From contig CANSAF010000028.1 in the NCBI GenBank assembly GCA_947644645.1, forward strand, positions 1 through 33,582: a stretch of DNA of 33,582 nt, in the 5' to 3' direction. A program made the translations under genes and the position numbers. This DNA is from an uncultured Sporosarcina sp. (GTDB lineage Bacteria; Bacillota; Bacilli; Bacillales_A; Planococcaceae). Each line of letters opens with the position of its first letter. Within the stretch, counting starts at the first letter, position 1. The notes beneath the pieces are model-generated. The model was not told the DNA's origin and did no database searches. It was given only the letters and a program-made list of their open reading frames with translations. Positions 1-7,848 of this stretch are shown here, in pieces.

Positions 1-111
1 GTTGAGGAAGTTATTCAAAAAATTAACGAAATTGAAGGCAGTGCAGTGGAAAAGATGATGAAAGATACTTTTTCACAAAAATATGCGCGTGCAATTATTC
101 AACCTAAATAA
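1..111 (+). CDS. 3' end of probable M16 peptidase (MlpA/YmxG)
   Basis: An open frame enters from the left edge and ends at TAA 109-111, giving 36 C-terminal residues that finish in AIIQPK. No catalytic motif lies in this fragment. The identity comes from position only: in Bacillus the zinc-dependent M16 processing-peptidase-like gene mlpA (ymxG) sits directly before ymxH and the dipicolinate synthase genes. The lysine- and glutamate-rich helical tail fits but does not prove this. A strong intrinsic terminator follows at once, so this gene ends its transcription unit. Confidence 0.5.
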   Translation, partial: VEEVIQKINEIEGSAVEKMMKDTFSQKYARAIIQPK

Positions 112-117
112 GTTACG

Positions 118-150
118 AGCAAAGGACGATCAATCGTTTCTTTGCTTTTT
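118..150 (+). terminator. Intrinsic terminator after the first gene
   Basis: AGCAAAG (118-124) pairs with CTTTGCT (140-146), and ACGA (126-129) pairs with TCGT (134-137) inside it. A short T run follows at 147-150 and another at 155-160. It separates the left-edge gene from ymxH. Confidence 0.8.
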
Positions 151-171
151 GGCGTTTTTTAAAATTCCTTT

Positions 172-180
172 CATAGACTA
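172..180 (+). promoter_or_regulatory. Candidate sigma-K/sigma-E type -10 element
   Basis: CATAGACTA matches the CATAnnnTA -10 consensus of mother-cell sporulation sigma factors. It lies 29 bases before the ymxH start, just after the upstream terminator. spoVFAB is known to be under sigma-K in B. subtilis. I see no convincing -35 partner, so this is a candidate only. Confidence 0.4.
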
Positions 181-209
181 GTAAGAGTATAGGGAAAGGA
201 GCGGAATAA

Positions 210-476
210 ATGCTATTATCAGAACTTGCGCAAAAAGAATTGATTCAAGTAAAAGAAGGTGTGCGTTACGGGCTTTTAGTAGATACAGATTTATTGTTTG
301 ATGGAAAAACGGGAGCGATTCTCGGTCTTGAAATTCGGAAAAAGACGGGAATATTTGGATTGAAAAATGATGCCGCGGAAGAGTTTATTCCGTGGGAGGA
401 AATTATTTTAGTGGGTGAGCATCGTATACTATTTGGCAAAACGAAAAGAATGGATGAGGTGCGCTTAGATGATTAA
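210..476 (+). CDS. ymxH: YlmC/YmxH family PRC-barrel sporulation protein
   Basis: This 88-residue protein is of the YlmC/YmxH family, a small PRC-barrel-like fold usually annotated as sporulation-related with no known biochemical activity. The pattern LLVDTDLLFDGKTGAILGLEI in its first half (residues 22-42), followed by a conserved 'FIPWEEI' segment around residues 59-65, is typical. There is no signal peptide or membrane segment. The start follows AAAGGAG (194-200) at good spacing. The 3' end overlaps spoVFA by 8 bases, so the two are translationally coupled and probably share the sporulation promoter upstream. Placement beside the dipicolinate synthase genes matches B. subtilis. Confidence 0.85.
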   Translation: MLLSELAQKELIQVKEGVRYGLLVDTDLLFDGKTGAILGLEIRKKTGIFGLKNDAAEEFIPWEEIILVGEHRILFGKTKRMDEVRLDD

Positions 477-1242
477 TCGGAAATGGTTGTTGATTGGGCA
501 AGATACTCGACTTGAAATTTTACAAAAATTAATGCTCCGTGAAGGTAGAGATTGTGTTTTAATCGAAACGGATGTTTATACTGAGCGCCTAAAAGAAGTT
601 TTATTGACGTTTCAACCAAGCCATATTGTCTTTTCGGTTTTACAATTAAAAAATGACATCCCCGTAAATTTATTTCGCCAAAATGTTAAGTTATTTGTTG
701 GGCTAGCGTCAAATGAATGGCTAGCGCCTTTAAAAGAAGCGGGATTAGACGTTCAGTCGTATTTAACTGAAGAAACTTTTTTATGGGAAAATGCGCGAAT
801 TACGGCAGAAGCATTCGTCAAAGAATTTTATCAAGAAGCAGCTGAAACGATTACTGGACAAAATTTTTTAGTTGCAGGTTTTGGGAGAGTTGGAAAAATG
901 ACAGCTGATTTACTTTATGGAATGGGCGGAGCAGTGACGATTATGACAGATGTGCCTAAAGAATTGGCAGAAGCGAAAATGCGTCATTTTCCTGTTCATC
1001 CATTGAATGCTGAGCTTTCGTTTGAATCATTTTATATTATTAATACAATTCCCACAAAATGGTTGAAAATAGATTCTGAGCCGCCACATTTTATATTCGA
1101 TCTTGCGTCTTCCCCTGGGTGCCTAGCTGAAGAGGAAAATCTTGAATATTATAAACTACTCCCGGGACTGCCAGGGAAGCATTTTCCGGTAAGTGCTGCA
1201 AAAGCTTTAAAAGCCGCACTGGGTCGGATGAATCGAATATGA
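469..1242 (+). CDS. spoVFA: Dipicolinate synthase subunit A
   Basis: DpaA, with DpaB, oxidises the dapA-derived heterocycle to dipicolinic acid in the mother cell. The acid is then packed into the forespore as its calcium chelate. An NAD(P)-binding Rossmann motif, VAGFGRVGKM, lies around residues 134-143, and the C-terminal half resembles the D-isomer dehydrogenase-like fold of the family. At 257 residues it is about 40 shorter than the roughly 297-residue Bacillus protein. The shortening lies in the N-terminal half, where conservation looks weak, but the Rossmann core is intact. The gene overlaps ymxH by 8 bases and is followed 12 bases later by spoVFB. Confidence 0.85.
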   Translation: MINRKWLLIGQDTRLEILQKLMLREGRDCVLIETDVYTERLKEVLLTFQPSHIVFSVLQLKNDIPVNLFRQNVKLFVGLASNEWLAPLKEAGLDVQSYLTEETFLWENARITAEAFVKEFYQEAAETITGQNFLVAGFGRVGKMTADLLYGMGGAVTIMTDVPKELAEAKMRHFPVHPLNAELSFESFYIINTIPTKWLKIDSEPPHFIFDLASSPGCLAEEENLEYYKLLPGLPGKHFPVSAAKALKAALGRMNRI

Positions 1243-1254
1243 AAGGGGAAATCA

Positions 1255-1845
1255 ATGCTACAAGGAAAACGAATAGGTCTAGGTGTTACTGCTTCACATT
1301 GTACGTATGAAGAAGTAATTCCAATGATAAAAGCTTTGAAAGATGCCGGTGCTGAAGTTGTGCCGATTATTACTTATTCTGTAAAAACCGCTGCGACAAG
1401 ATTTGGAACGGGGGAAGAATGGATTCGAAAGTTTGAAGAAGCAACGGGAGAGAAAGTCATTTCTTCAATTGTTGCAGCTGAACCGTTTGGCCCCGTTACA
1501 CCTGTTGACTGCATGATTATTGCGCCACTGACAGGAAACTCCATGAGTAAGCTTGCGAATGCGGCAACGGATTCACCTGTCTTAATGGCGGCAAAAGCAA
1601 CATTACGAAATGACTCACCAGTTCTGTTAGGTATTTCAACGAATGATGCACTCGGTTTAAACGGTCCGAATTTAATGAAGCTCCTCCACACAAAAAATAT
1701 TTACTTTATTCCTTTCGGGCAAGATGATCCTTATAAAAAACCGAATTCGTTGATTTCTGATTTTACTCAAATCGTTCCCGCTACAATTGCTGCGCTTAAA
1801 AAGACTCAATTGCAACCACTTCTCATGATTCATGAAGAAAATTAA
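1255..1845 (+). CDS. spoVFB: Dipicolinate synthase subunit B
   Basis: DpaB is a 196-residue flavoprotein-fold protein that partners SpoVFA in dipicolinic acid synthesis. Family features include the N-terminal GKRIGLGVTASHCTYEEV segment, the central 'IIAPLTGNSMSKLANA' loop (near residues 88-103, typical of HFCD-type flavoproteins) and the downstream LLGISTNDALGLN stretch. The length matches the approximately 200-residue Bacillus homologue. The start has a GAAAGGGGAAATCA ribosome-binding region. It is the last gene of the ymxH-spoVFA-spoVFB unit. Its product depends on the asd and dapA enzymes encoded next. Confidence 0.92.
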   Translation: MLQGKRIGLGVTASHCTYEEVIPMIKALKDAGAEVVPIITYSVKTAATRFGTGEEWIRKFEEATGEKVISSIVAAEPFGPVTPVDCMIIAPLTGNSMSKLANAATDSPVLMAAKATLRNDSPVLLGISTNDALGLNGPNLMKLLHTKNIYFIPFGQDDPYKKPNSLISDFTQIVPATIAALKKTQLQPLLMIHEEN

Positions 1846-1873
1846 AAGTTCTCACACATTTCCTATATCGATA

Positions 1874-1882
1874 TGATATAAT
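1874..1882 (+). promoter_or_regulatory. Extended -10 promoter for asd-dapA
   Basis: TGATATAAT is a perfect extended -10 (TGn then TATAAT). No good -35 hexamer lies at 16-18 bases, as is usual for extended -10 promoters. Transcription from here would start near 1889 and give a leader of about 245 bases before asd. Confidence 0.55.
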
Positions 1883-1888
1883 CTTTCC

Positions 1889-2135
1889 AATGCTAGTTTA
1901 TCTTGACCGAGCAAAAAATTCTCATTTTGACCAAAATTGGAAAGAAGGGGATTTTTGTTACGAGTGTTAAAACTCGTATTGGTAGAAGATAAAGCCTACA
2001 GCGAATATGTTTGAGTGGACAGGGAATTGTGCGCGGAAGACGATTTCAATTACTTGTAACATTCAAATAGCGTGTGAAATTTGAACACAATACCGCTGAG
2101 GAGTCATTGATTAGATTGTGAAAGGGAGATTAGCG
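1889..2135 (+). promoter_or_regulatory. Long structured leader of asd, class unknown
   Basis: The stretch between the promoter and the asd start has no gene. It holds the palindrome CCAAAATTGG (1931-1940), a hairpin TACGAGT/ACTCGTA (1959-1965 with 1972-1978) and a second hairpin TTCAAAT/ATTTGAA (2062-2068 with 2079-2085). I do not see the conserved blocks of a lysine riboswitch or the T-box GGTGG sequence, and there is no terminator hairpin with a T run. Regulation by this leader is inferred from its length and structure only. Confidence 0.35.
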
Positions 2136-3179
2136 ATGAGTAAAGTAAATGTAGCAATTGTAGGTGCAACAGGAGCTGTCGGGACGAAAATATTAGAAAA
2201 ATTACTTGAACGTAATTTTCCTTCAAGTTCAATAAAATTATTAGCTTCGAAACGTTCTGCTGGAAAAGAAATTGAAGCGGGCGGTCAGAAGTTTATTGTA
2301 GAAGAAACGAAACCAGAAGCATTTGAAGGTGTGGATATTGCATTCTTTAGTGCTGGTGGAAGTATCTCGGAAAAGCTTGCAGAGGAAGCGGTCAAACGTG
2401 GTGCAGTTGTTGTCGATAATACGAGTGCGTTTAGAATGACAGAAGGAATTCCACTGGTCGTTCCAGAAGTAAATTTAGATGCGCTTCGTGAACATAAAGG
2501 CATTATTGCGAACCCAAACTGTTCAACAATTCAAATGGTAGCAGCGCTTGAACCAATTCGTGAGAAATTTGGTTTAAAACGTATTATCGTATCGACTTAT
2601 CAAGCCGTTTCGGGAGCAGGCGCTGAAGCAATTGATGAGCTTGCAACACAATCTAATCAATTGAATGAGCGTGCTGAAATTGAGGCGAATTTACTGCCAC
2701 AAGCAGCTGGACAAAAGCATTATCCAATCGCTTTTAACGCAATTCCACAAATCGATGCTTTTGATGAATCAGGCTATACGCTTGAGGAATTAAAAATGAT
2801 GAATGAAACGAAGAAAATTTTTGGTATGCCCGAATTACAAGTTTCGGCAACATGTGTCAGACTTCCAGTTGTGACGGGACATTCTGAATCTGTCTATATC
2901 GAATTAGACCGCGACGATGTATCTGTAGCGGATTTACATGAAGTATTACGCGGTGCGCCGGGTATTGTACTAGAAGACGATATTCATACACAAACGTATC
3001 CAATGCCACTTTTTGCGGAAGGAAAAGATGATGTATTCGTGGGAAGAATTCGTAAAGATCGTGAACAAGCAAATGGATTCCATTTATGGATTGTTTCAGA
3101 TAATTTATTAAAAGGTGCAGCGTTAAACTCTGTTCAAATTGCGGAAAGTCTTGTTGACTTGAAAACATCAATCGGATAA
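2136..3179 (+). CDS. asd: Aspartate-semialdehyde dehydrogenase
   Basis: Asd reduces 4-aspartyl phosphate to aspartate semialdehyde with NADPH. This is the branch point to lysine, diaminopimelate and dipicolinate on one side and to threonine and methionine on the other. The NADP-binding motif VGATGAVG is at residues 9-16. The catalytic cysteine lies in NPNCSTIQ (Cys129) and the conserved SGAG and GHSE motifs follow. The ATG at 2136 is preceded by AAAGGGAG (2121-2128) at ideal spacing, giving 347 residues. An in-frame GTG at 2118 would precede that site and is rejected. dapA follows after 18 bases. The aspartokinase gene dapG, which sits between them in B. subtilis, is absent. Confidence 0.96.
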   Translation: MSKVNVAIVGATGAVGTKILEKLLERNFPSSSIKLLASKRSAGKEIEAGGQKFIVEETKPEAFEGVDIAFFSAGGSISEKLAEEAVKRGAVVVDNTSAFRMTEGIPLVVPEVNLDALREHKGIIANPNCSTIQMVAALEPIREKFGLKRIIVSTYQAVSGAGAEAIDELATQSNQLNERAEIEANLLPQAAGQKHYPIAFNAIPQIDAFDESGYTLEELKMMNETKKIFGMPELQVSATCVRLPVVTGHSESVYIELDRDDVSVADLHEVLRGAPGIVLEDDIHTQTYPMPLFAEGKDDVFVGRIRKDREQANGFHLWIVSDNLLKGAALNSVQIAESLVDLKTSIG

Positions 3180-3197
3180 TAGAAGAGGATGAGTAAG

Positions 3198-4085
3198 ATG
3201 GAACTTGGAAGAATTGCAACAGCAATGGTCACGCCTTTTTCAAAAGCGGGGACAATTGACTATGAAAAAACAGCAACGTTAATTGAGCATTTAATTGAAA
3301 ATGGAACAGACTCATTAGTCGTCAGTGGGACGACAGGCGAGTCACCAACATTAACATGGGAAGAAATCGAAGAATTGGTCACTTTCACAGTGAAGCAAGT
3401 GAATGGCCGTATTCCTGTTATTGCGGGCACTGGAAGCAATTGCACGCAAACTTCAATTGATGCGACGAAACGAGTCGAAAAATGTGGTGTAGATGGCGTT
3501 ATGCTCGTTACACCTTATTATAATAAACCAGATCAAAAAGGCATGTATACGCATTTCTCAACAATTGCGAAAGAAACGACTTTGCCAATTTTACTTTATA
3601 ATATTCCAGGACGTTCAGTTGTCAATATGTTGCCAGAAACGACAATTGCTTTGTCGAAAATTGACAATATCGTTGCGGTGAAAGAAGCAAGCGGCGATTT
3701 AGAGCAAATGGCAGCAATCATTGAAGGCACAGACGATGATTTCAAAGTATATAGTGGTGATGACGGATTAACTTTACCGCTACTATCCATCGGTGGAGAT
3801 GGCGTTGTTTCGGTCGCTTCACATATCGTGGGTAATGAAATGCAACAAATGATTCAAGCGTACGTGGAAGGTCGCGGAAAAGAAGCTGCAAAAATGCATC
3901 GGAAATTATTACCAGTCTTTAACGCGCTATTCTCAGCGCCAAACCCTGTACCTCTGAAGTATGCACTAAAAGATATGGGCATTGACGCTGGAGAAGTTAG
4001 ATTGCCACTCGTTGCGTTAGATGATACTGAAGTGGTGGACACGGCACTGAAAGAATTCAAACAAGCAGCAATGTTATTCGCATAA
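3198..4085 (+). CDS. dapA: 4-hydroxy-tetrahydrodipicolinate synthase
   Basis: DapA condenses pyruvate with aspartate semialdehyde to give the precursor of lysine, meso-diaminopimelate (cell wall) and dipicolinate (spore core). It is a class I aldolase-type TIM barrel of 295 residues. Visible signature residues are SGTTGE at 43-48, Tyr134 in LLYNIPGR and the Schiff-base Lys162 in VAVKEASG. The ATG at 3198 is chosen over the ATG at 3189, because GAGG ends at 3188 and would touch the earlier codon. The shorter protein also starts like known DapA (ELGRIATAMVTPF). It is cotranscribed with asd and is followed by a strong terminator. Confidence 0.96.
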   Translation: MELGRIATAMVTPFSKAGTIDYEKTATLIEHLIENGTDSLVVSGTTGESPTLTWEEIEELVTFTVKQVNGRIPVIAGTGSNCTQTSIDATKRVEKCGVDGVMLVTPYYNKPDQKGMYTHFSTIAKETTLPILLYNIPGRSVVNMLPETTIALSKIDNIVAVKEASGDLEQMAAIIEGTDDDFKVYSGDDGLTLPLLSIGGDGVVSVASHIVGNEMQQMIQAYVEGRGKEAAKMHRKLLPVFNALFSAPNPVPLKYALKDMGIDAGEVRLPLVALDDTEVVDTALKEFKQAAMLFA

Positions 4086-4094
4086 AACTAAATT

Positions 4095-4142
4095 AAAAGC
4101 TATTCAGAAAGTCTTCATCGGGCTTTCTGAATGGCTTTTTAT
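4095..4142 (+). terminator. Intrinsic terminator after dapA
   Basis: AAAAGC plus ATTCAGAAAG (4095-4111) pairs with CTTTCTGAAT plus GCTTTT (4123-4139), with one wobble between the blocks and an 11-base loop. A T run closes it. It carries the AGAAAG/CTTTCT core seen in other terminators of this window and closely resembles the one at 19385. Confidence 0.92.
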
Positions 4143-4173
4143 TTGTCGCAAAATATCAATCACTCGCTATAGT

Positions 4174-5634
4174 ATTCTATATTTAAATGATACGACTGAA
4201 GGATTATACCGTTTAGGCGAAGATGGTACATATGAGCCTGGTATTGCGACAGGTCATGATATTTCTGAAGATGGATTAACTTGGACATTTACACTTCGTG
4301 AAGATGCAGTTTGGTCGAACGGGGAGCCTGTGACAGCACATGACTTCGTTTTCGGATGGCAACGTGCAGTGGATCCTGAAACAGCTTCTGTAACAGGGCT
4401 TTACACAGTAAGTGAAATTTTGGAAAACGGTACAGCAGTTAACCAAGGGGAATTACCAGTAGAAGAATTAGGGGTTAAAGCAGATGGTGATTATACATTT
4501 GTTGTAACATTAGCAAAACCAGTTCCATATTTTGAATCATTACTTGTGACAATGACATTCCTTCCACAAAACGAAGCATTTGTGACGGAGCATGGTGATA
4601 ACTTCGCAACAAGCGCAGATACATTACTGTCAAACGGTCCTTTCAAAATGACTGAATGGGAAAGTACTGCAAGTAAATGGGTAATGGAGAAAAACGAAGA
4701 TTACTGGGATGCAGATGTTGTTCAAATTGAAAAAATTACGTATAACGTTGTTAAAGATCCACAAGTAGCAGCAGATTTATATGAAAAAGGTGAAATTGAC
4801 CGTGCGGATATTTCATCAGATTTAGTAGACCAATATATTTCACATGATGATTTCACAGCATTTGATGAAAATGCATTATTCTACTTACGTATTAACCAAA
4901 CACGTAACGAAGCATTAGCAAACGAAAATGTTCGTGCTGCAATTATTAGTGCATTTGATAAGCAAGCATTAGTAGACTCAATTTTAAATAACGGTTCAAA
5001 AGTTTCTTATGGTGCATTACCAGACAACTATTCTAAACATCCTGAAACAGACGAAGATTTCCGTGAAATTAACGGGAAACTAGCGGACTATGATGTTGAA
5101 GCAGCACAAGCAGCTTGGGCAAAAGGATTAGAAGAATTAGGTACAGACAAAATTGAAGTTGAACTATTAGCAGACGATAACGAGTTAAACAAACAAATGA
5201 CTGAGTATTTAGCAAACCAATTACAAAAGAACCTTGAAGGATTAGCAATTACAATTCGTATGGTTCCATTTGAGCAACGTATCGAGCTAGACAAAAACAT
5301 GAACTATGATTTAGAAATCACAGGTGCAGGTGCATCTTACCTAGATCCATATAGTTGGTTAAACCATTTCGTAACAGATGGTGGAAACAATATGGGCTAT
5401 TCAAGTGAGCGATTCGATCACTTAATCGACCAAGCGATGAACGATTTAGCGATGGAGCCGGTTAAACGTTTTGAAGCTTTCCTAGAAGCGGAAAAAGTAT
5501 TATTTGAAGAATCAGCATTTGCGCCGATGTACCAACGTGCAAAAGCACAACTTGTTTCACCAAGAATTAAAGATGCATACGCAATGCCATTTGCAAAAGA
5601 TTATGAGTATAAGTGGGCATCTGTAACAGAATAA
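4174..5634 (+). pseudogene. 5'-truncated oligopeptide-binding protein (OppA type)
   Basis: The frame encodes about 486 residues of a family 5 extracellular solute-binding protein. Homology is clear from NDTTEGLYRLGEDG (4186 on), through EDGLTWTFTLR and VTAHDFVFGWQRAVDP, to the C-terminal AFAPMYQRAKAQLVSP. Family members carry a lipoprotein signal, a lipobox cysteine and 60-90 further residues before this point. All of these are missing, and the frame runs back through the dapA terminator with no ATG, GTG or TTG before 4330. A GTG at 4330 would start inside the fold and give no secreted protein. Codon use is still strongly biased, as in a highly expressed gene, and no internal stop is seen. 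The truncation is therefore recent or an assembly join. Confidence 0.82.
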
Positions 5635-5641
5635 AAAAAGT

Positions 5642-5690
5642 AGGCAGCATCCAGAAAGTGAATGGGAAAACTTTCTGGATTGCTCCTTTT
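5642..5690 (+). terminator. Terminator/attenuator between oppA and oppB
   Basis: AGG, AGCA and TCCAGAAAG (5642-5658) pair with CTTTCTGGA, TGCT and CCT (5671-5687), with single-base bulges, followed by TTT. Such a partial terminator after a binding-protein gene lets less transcript through to the permease genes. Confidence 0.8.
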
Positions 5691-5753
5691 CGATTCTTAC
5701 ATAGTTAAAAAAGGAATGGGTTAGTTTAAAGAACAGTTTTTGGAGGTGTAGGT

Positions 5754-6686
5754 ATGGTTCGTTATATTTTAAAGCGAATGATGTATATGGCGTTAACATT
5801 ATTTTTAATCGCATCCGTAACTTTCTTTTTAATGAAAATGTTACCGGGAAGTCCTTTGAAAGATACGGATGATTTAACGAAAGCGCAAGAAGAAATGTTG
5901 CTTGAACGTTACGGATTGAATGATCCAATCTCTGTTCAATATGCAAAATATATAGGTGCACTTGTGCAAGGTGATTTAGGAACTTCATTTCACTTTTCCA
6001 ATACACCTGTAACAAAAATTATTAAAGACCGAATTGGACCTTCCATGCAATTAGGGGCACAGGCATTAGTACTTGGAACCATTTTAGGTATCGGGCTCGG
6101 GTTAATTGCAGCCGTTTTCCATAATGGGGTATGGGATTACACATCAACAACGCTCGCCGTACTCGGGATATCGATACCATCCTTTGTATTTGCTGGCTTA
6201 TTGCAATGGATATTTGCGGTCAATCTCGGTTGGTTCCCAGTCGCCTTATGGGGTGGATTTGAATATTCTATCTTGCCGACAATTGCTTTAATGATTTTTC
6301 CATTAGCAACTGCTGCAAGATTTACACGTACAGAAATGATAGAAGTGTTAGGTTCAGATTTTATTTTAACCGCACGTGCAAAAGGAATTAGTGAGTATGC
6401 AATCGTCTTAAAACACGGTCTTCGAAATGCTTTAATTCCATTAATTACAGTAATTGGACCTATGGCTGCAAGTTTGATGACAGGAACGCTCGTTATTGAG
6501 CAAATATTCGCGATTCCTGGTTTGGGTGAGCAATTCGTGATGTCTGTTATGGTCAATGACTATCCGACAATTATGGGTACGACTTTATTATTAGCTTTCT
6601 TATTTATTGTCATTATTTTAGTGATTGATTTACTGTATGGTTTAATCGATCCAAGAATTAGAGTAGACGGGGGGAAAAGCTCGTAA
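5754..6686 (+). CDS. oppB: Oligopeptide ABC transporter permease OppB
   Basis: This 310-residue membrane permease is one half of the transmembrane channel of an Opp/Dpp-type importer. It has an N-terminal membrane helix (about 10-28), a periplasmic-side loop with GLNDPISVQYAKYIG and GDLGTSF, five more helices, and the cytoplasmic EAA loop (about 200-230: GSDFILTARAKG...HGLRNALIP) that docks on the ATPases. The C-terminus has the usual YGLIDPRIR ending. GGAGGTG precedes the ATG. It overlaps oppC by one base (TAATG). The substrate class (peptide or sugar) cannot be settled from the permease alone. Confidence 0.93.
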   Translation: MVRYILKRMMYMALTLFLIASVTFFLMKMLPGSPLKDTDDLTKAQEEMLLERYGLNDPISVQYAKYIGALVQGDLGTSFHFSNTPVTKIIKDRIGPSMQLGAQALVLGTILGIGLGLIAAVFHNGVWDYTSTTLAVLGISIPSFVFAGLLQWIFAVNLGWFPVALWGGFEYSILPTIALMIFPLATAARFTRTEMIEVLGSDFILTARAKGISEYAIVLKHGLRNALIPLITVIGPMAASLMTGTLVIEQIFAIPGLGEQFVMSVMVNDYPTIMGTTLLLAFLFIVIILVIDLLYGLIDPRIRVDGGKSS

Positions 6687-7831
6687 TGGATAAGAATAAT
6701 TTACCACAGGAGCTTTTTGAGCCCCTTGAAGTTGAAGAAAACACAAGTGAAAAAATTTCCGCACCGAGTCGAACATTTGGACAAGATGCAAGAAGGACAT
6801 TATTTAAAAACAAAACAGCAATGGCTTCATTGTTTGTGTTAATCTTTATTATTTTACTCAGTTTAATCGGTCCAAAGATGAACGAATATGGTTATGATGA
6901 TCAAGATTTAAGCCGTGCTAAAATGCCACCGCATGTTAAAGCATTGGAAGGGATTTCATGGCTAGGATTTGACGGCACATTATCTGAAAAGTTTGAAGGG
7001 AAATCGGTCGAAGATGCGACTAGAAAAGCAGTGATGCGCTTTGACAATCAAGAAGATTTTATCGACATACAAGTACTAAACGAAGGTGTTGAAGGTGTCG
7101 GGCAAGCTAAAGTAAAAGCGACATATCGCGTTTATGAAGCGAAGGATATGCAAGATACATATTTTTGGTTAGGTACAGATAATTTAGGGCGTGACCAATG
7201 GACACGTCTATGGGAAGGTACACAAATTTCTTTATTAATCGCAGTTGTTGCGGCGTTGATAGACCTTGTTATCGGTGTAGCTTATGGTGGAATTTCTGCA
7301 TATTATGGCGGACGTCTCGATAATGTGATGCAAAGAATTATTGAAATCCTTGTCGGCATTCCAAACTTAGTCATTATTTTATTAATGGTCGTGATTTTAA
7401 AACCAGGAATTCTGTCCATTATTATTGCACTGACAATTACTGGATGGATTGGAATGGCACGACTTGTTCGAGGAGAAGTTTTAAAGTTAAAAGGACAAGA
7501 ATTCGTTTTAGCGGCAAGAACATTAGGAACCGCGAACTGGAAAATTATTTTAAGGCATTTAATGCCGAATATTAGCGGGATTATTATTATTAACACGATG
7601 TTTACGATTCCAAGTGCGATATTTTTTGAGGCATTCTTAAGCTTCATCGGACTAGGACTAGCGCCGCCTGCCGCTTCACTCGGAACATTAATTAACTCTG
7701 GATTTGATGCATTAAGATCTTATCCATATTTACTCCTTTACCCGGCGATTATTATTTCGGTCATTATGATTGCGTTTAACTTATTGGCTGATGGATTACG
7801 CGACGCATTTGATCCGAAAATGCATAAATAA
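6686..7831 (+). CDS. oppC: Oligopeptide ABC transporter permease OppC with inserted extracellular segment
   Basis: This is the second permease subunit, partner of OppB. TM1 is at about 46-62, the family motif WLGTDNLGRDQWTRL at 161-175, the EAA loop at 267-300, and the ending ADGLRDAFDPKM is typical. At 381 residues it is about 75-80 longer than a usual OppC (about 300). The extra part is a hydrophilic segment at about residues 78-158, between TM1 and the GTD motif, which should face outward where the binding protein docks. Some Firmicute Opp permeases have such an insertion; its role is unknown to me. Start and stop overlaps couple it to oppB, and oppD follows 17 bases later. Confidence 0.92.
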   Translation: MDKNNLPQELFEPLEVEENTSEKISAPSRTFGQDARRTLFKNKTAMASLFVLIFIILLSLIGPKMNEYGYDDQDLSRAKMPPHVKALEGISWLGFDGTLSEKFEGKSVEDATRKAVMRFDNQEDFIDIQVLNEGVEGVGQAKVKATYRVYEAKDMQDTYFWLGTDNLGRDQWTRLWEGTQISLLIAVVAALIDLVIGVAYGGISAYYGGRLDNVMQRIIEILVGIPNLVIILLMVVILKPGILSIIIALTITGWIGMARLVRGEVLKLKGQEFVLAARTLGTANWKIILRHLMPNISGIIIINTMFTIPSAIFFEAFLSFIGLGLAPPAASLGTLINSGFDALRSYPYLLLYPAIIISVIMIAFNLLADGLRDAFDPKMHK

Positions 7832-7848
7832 GAAGGCGGTGTTTCGAA

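Noticed and set aside
1374-1691. Minus-strand open frame inside spoVFB, and similar frames inside asd, dapA, oppBCDF, spoIIIE, ymfF, ymfH and cinA
   Set aside because: They lie wholly opposite well-supported genes, lack ribosome-binding sites and show no recognisable domain; they are shadows of the coding strand.
1889-2135. Lysine riboswitch or T-box in the asd leader
   Set aside because: The conserved sequence blocks of either class, and a terminator with a T run, are not visible.
4143-4173. Promoter TTGTCG/TATAGT before the truncated oppA
   Set aside because: The spacer is 19 bases and the site lies inside the suspected junction; evidence is too weak to list.
4330-5634. Intact cytoplasmic protein starting at GTG 4330
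   Set aside because: Clear family sequence extends upstream of 4330 in the same frame, and a start there would remove the export signal and part of the first lobe. There is no ribosome-binding site before it.
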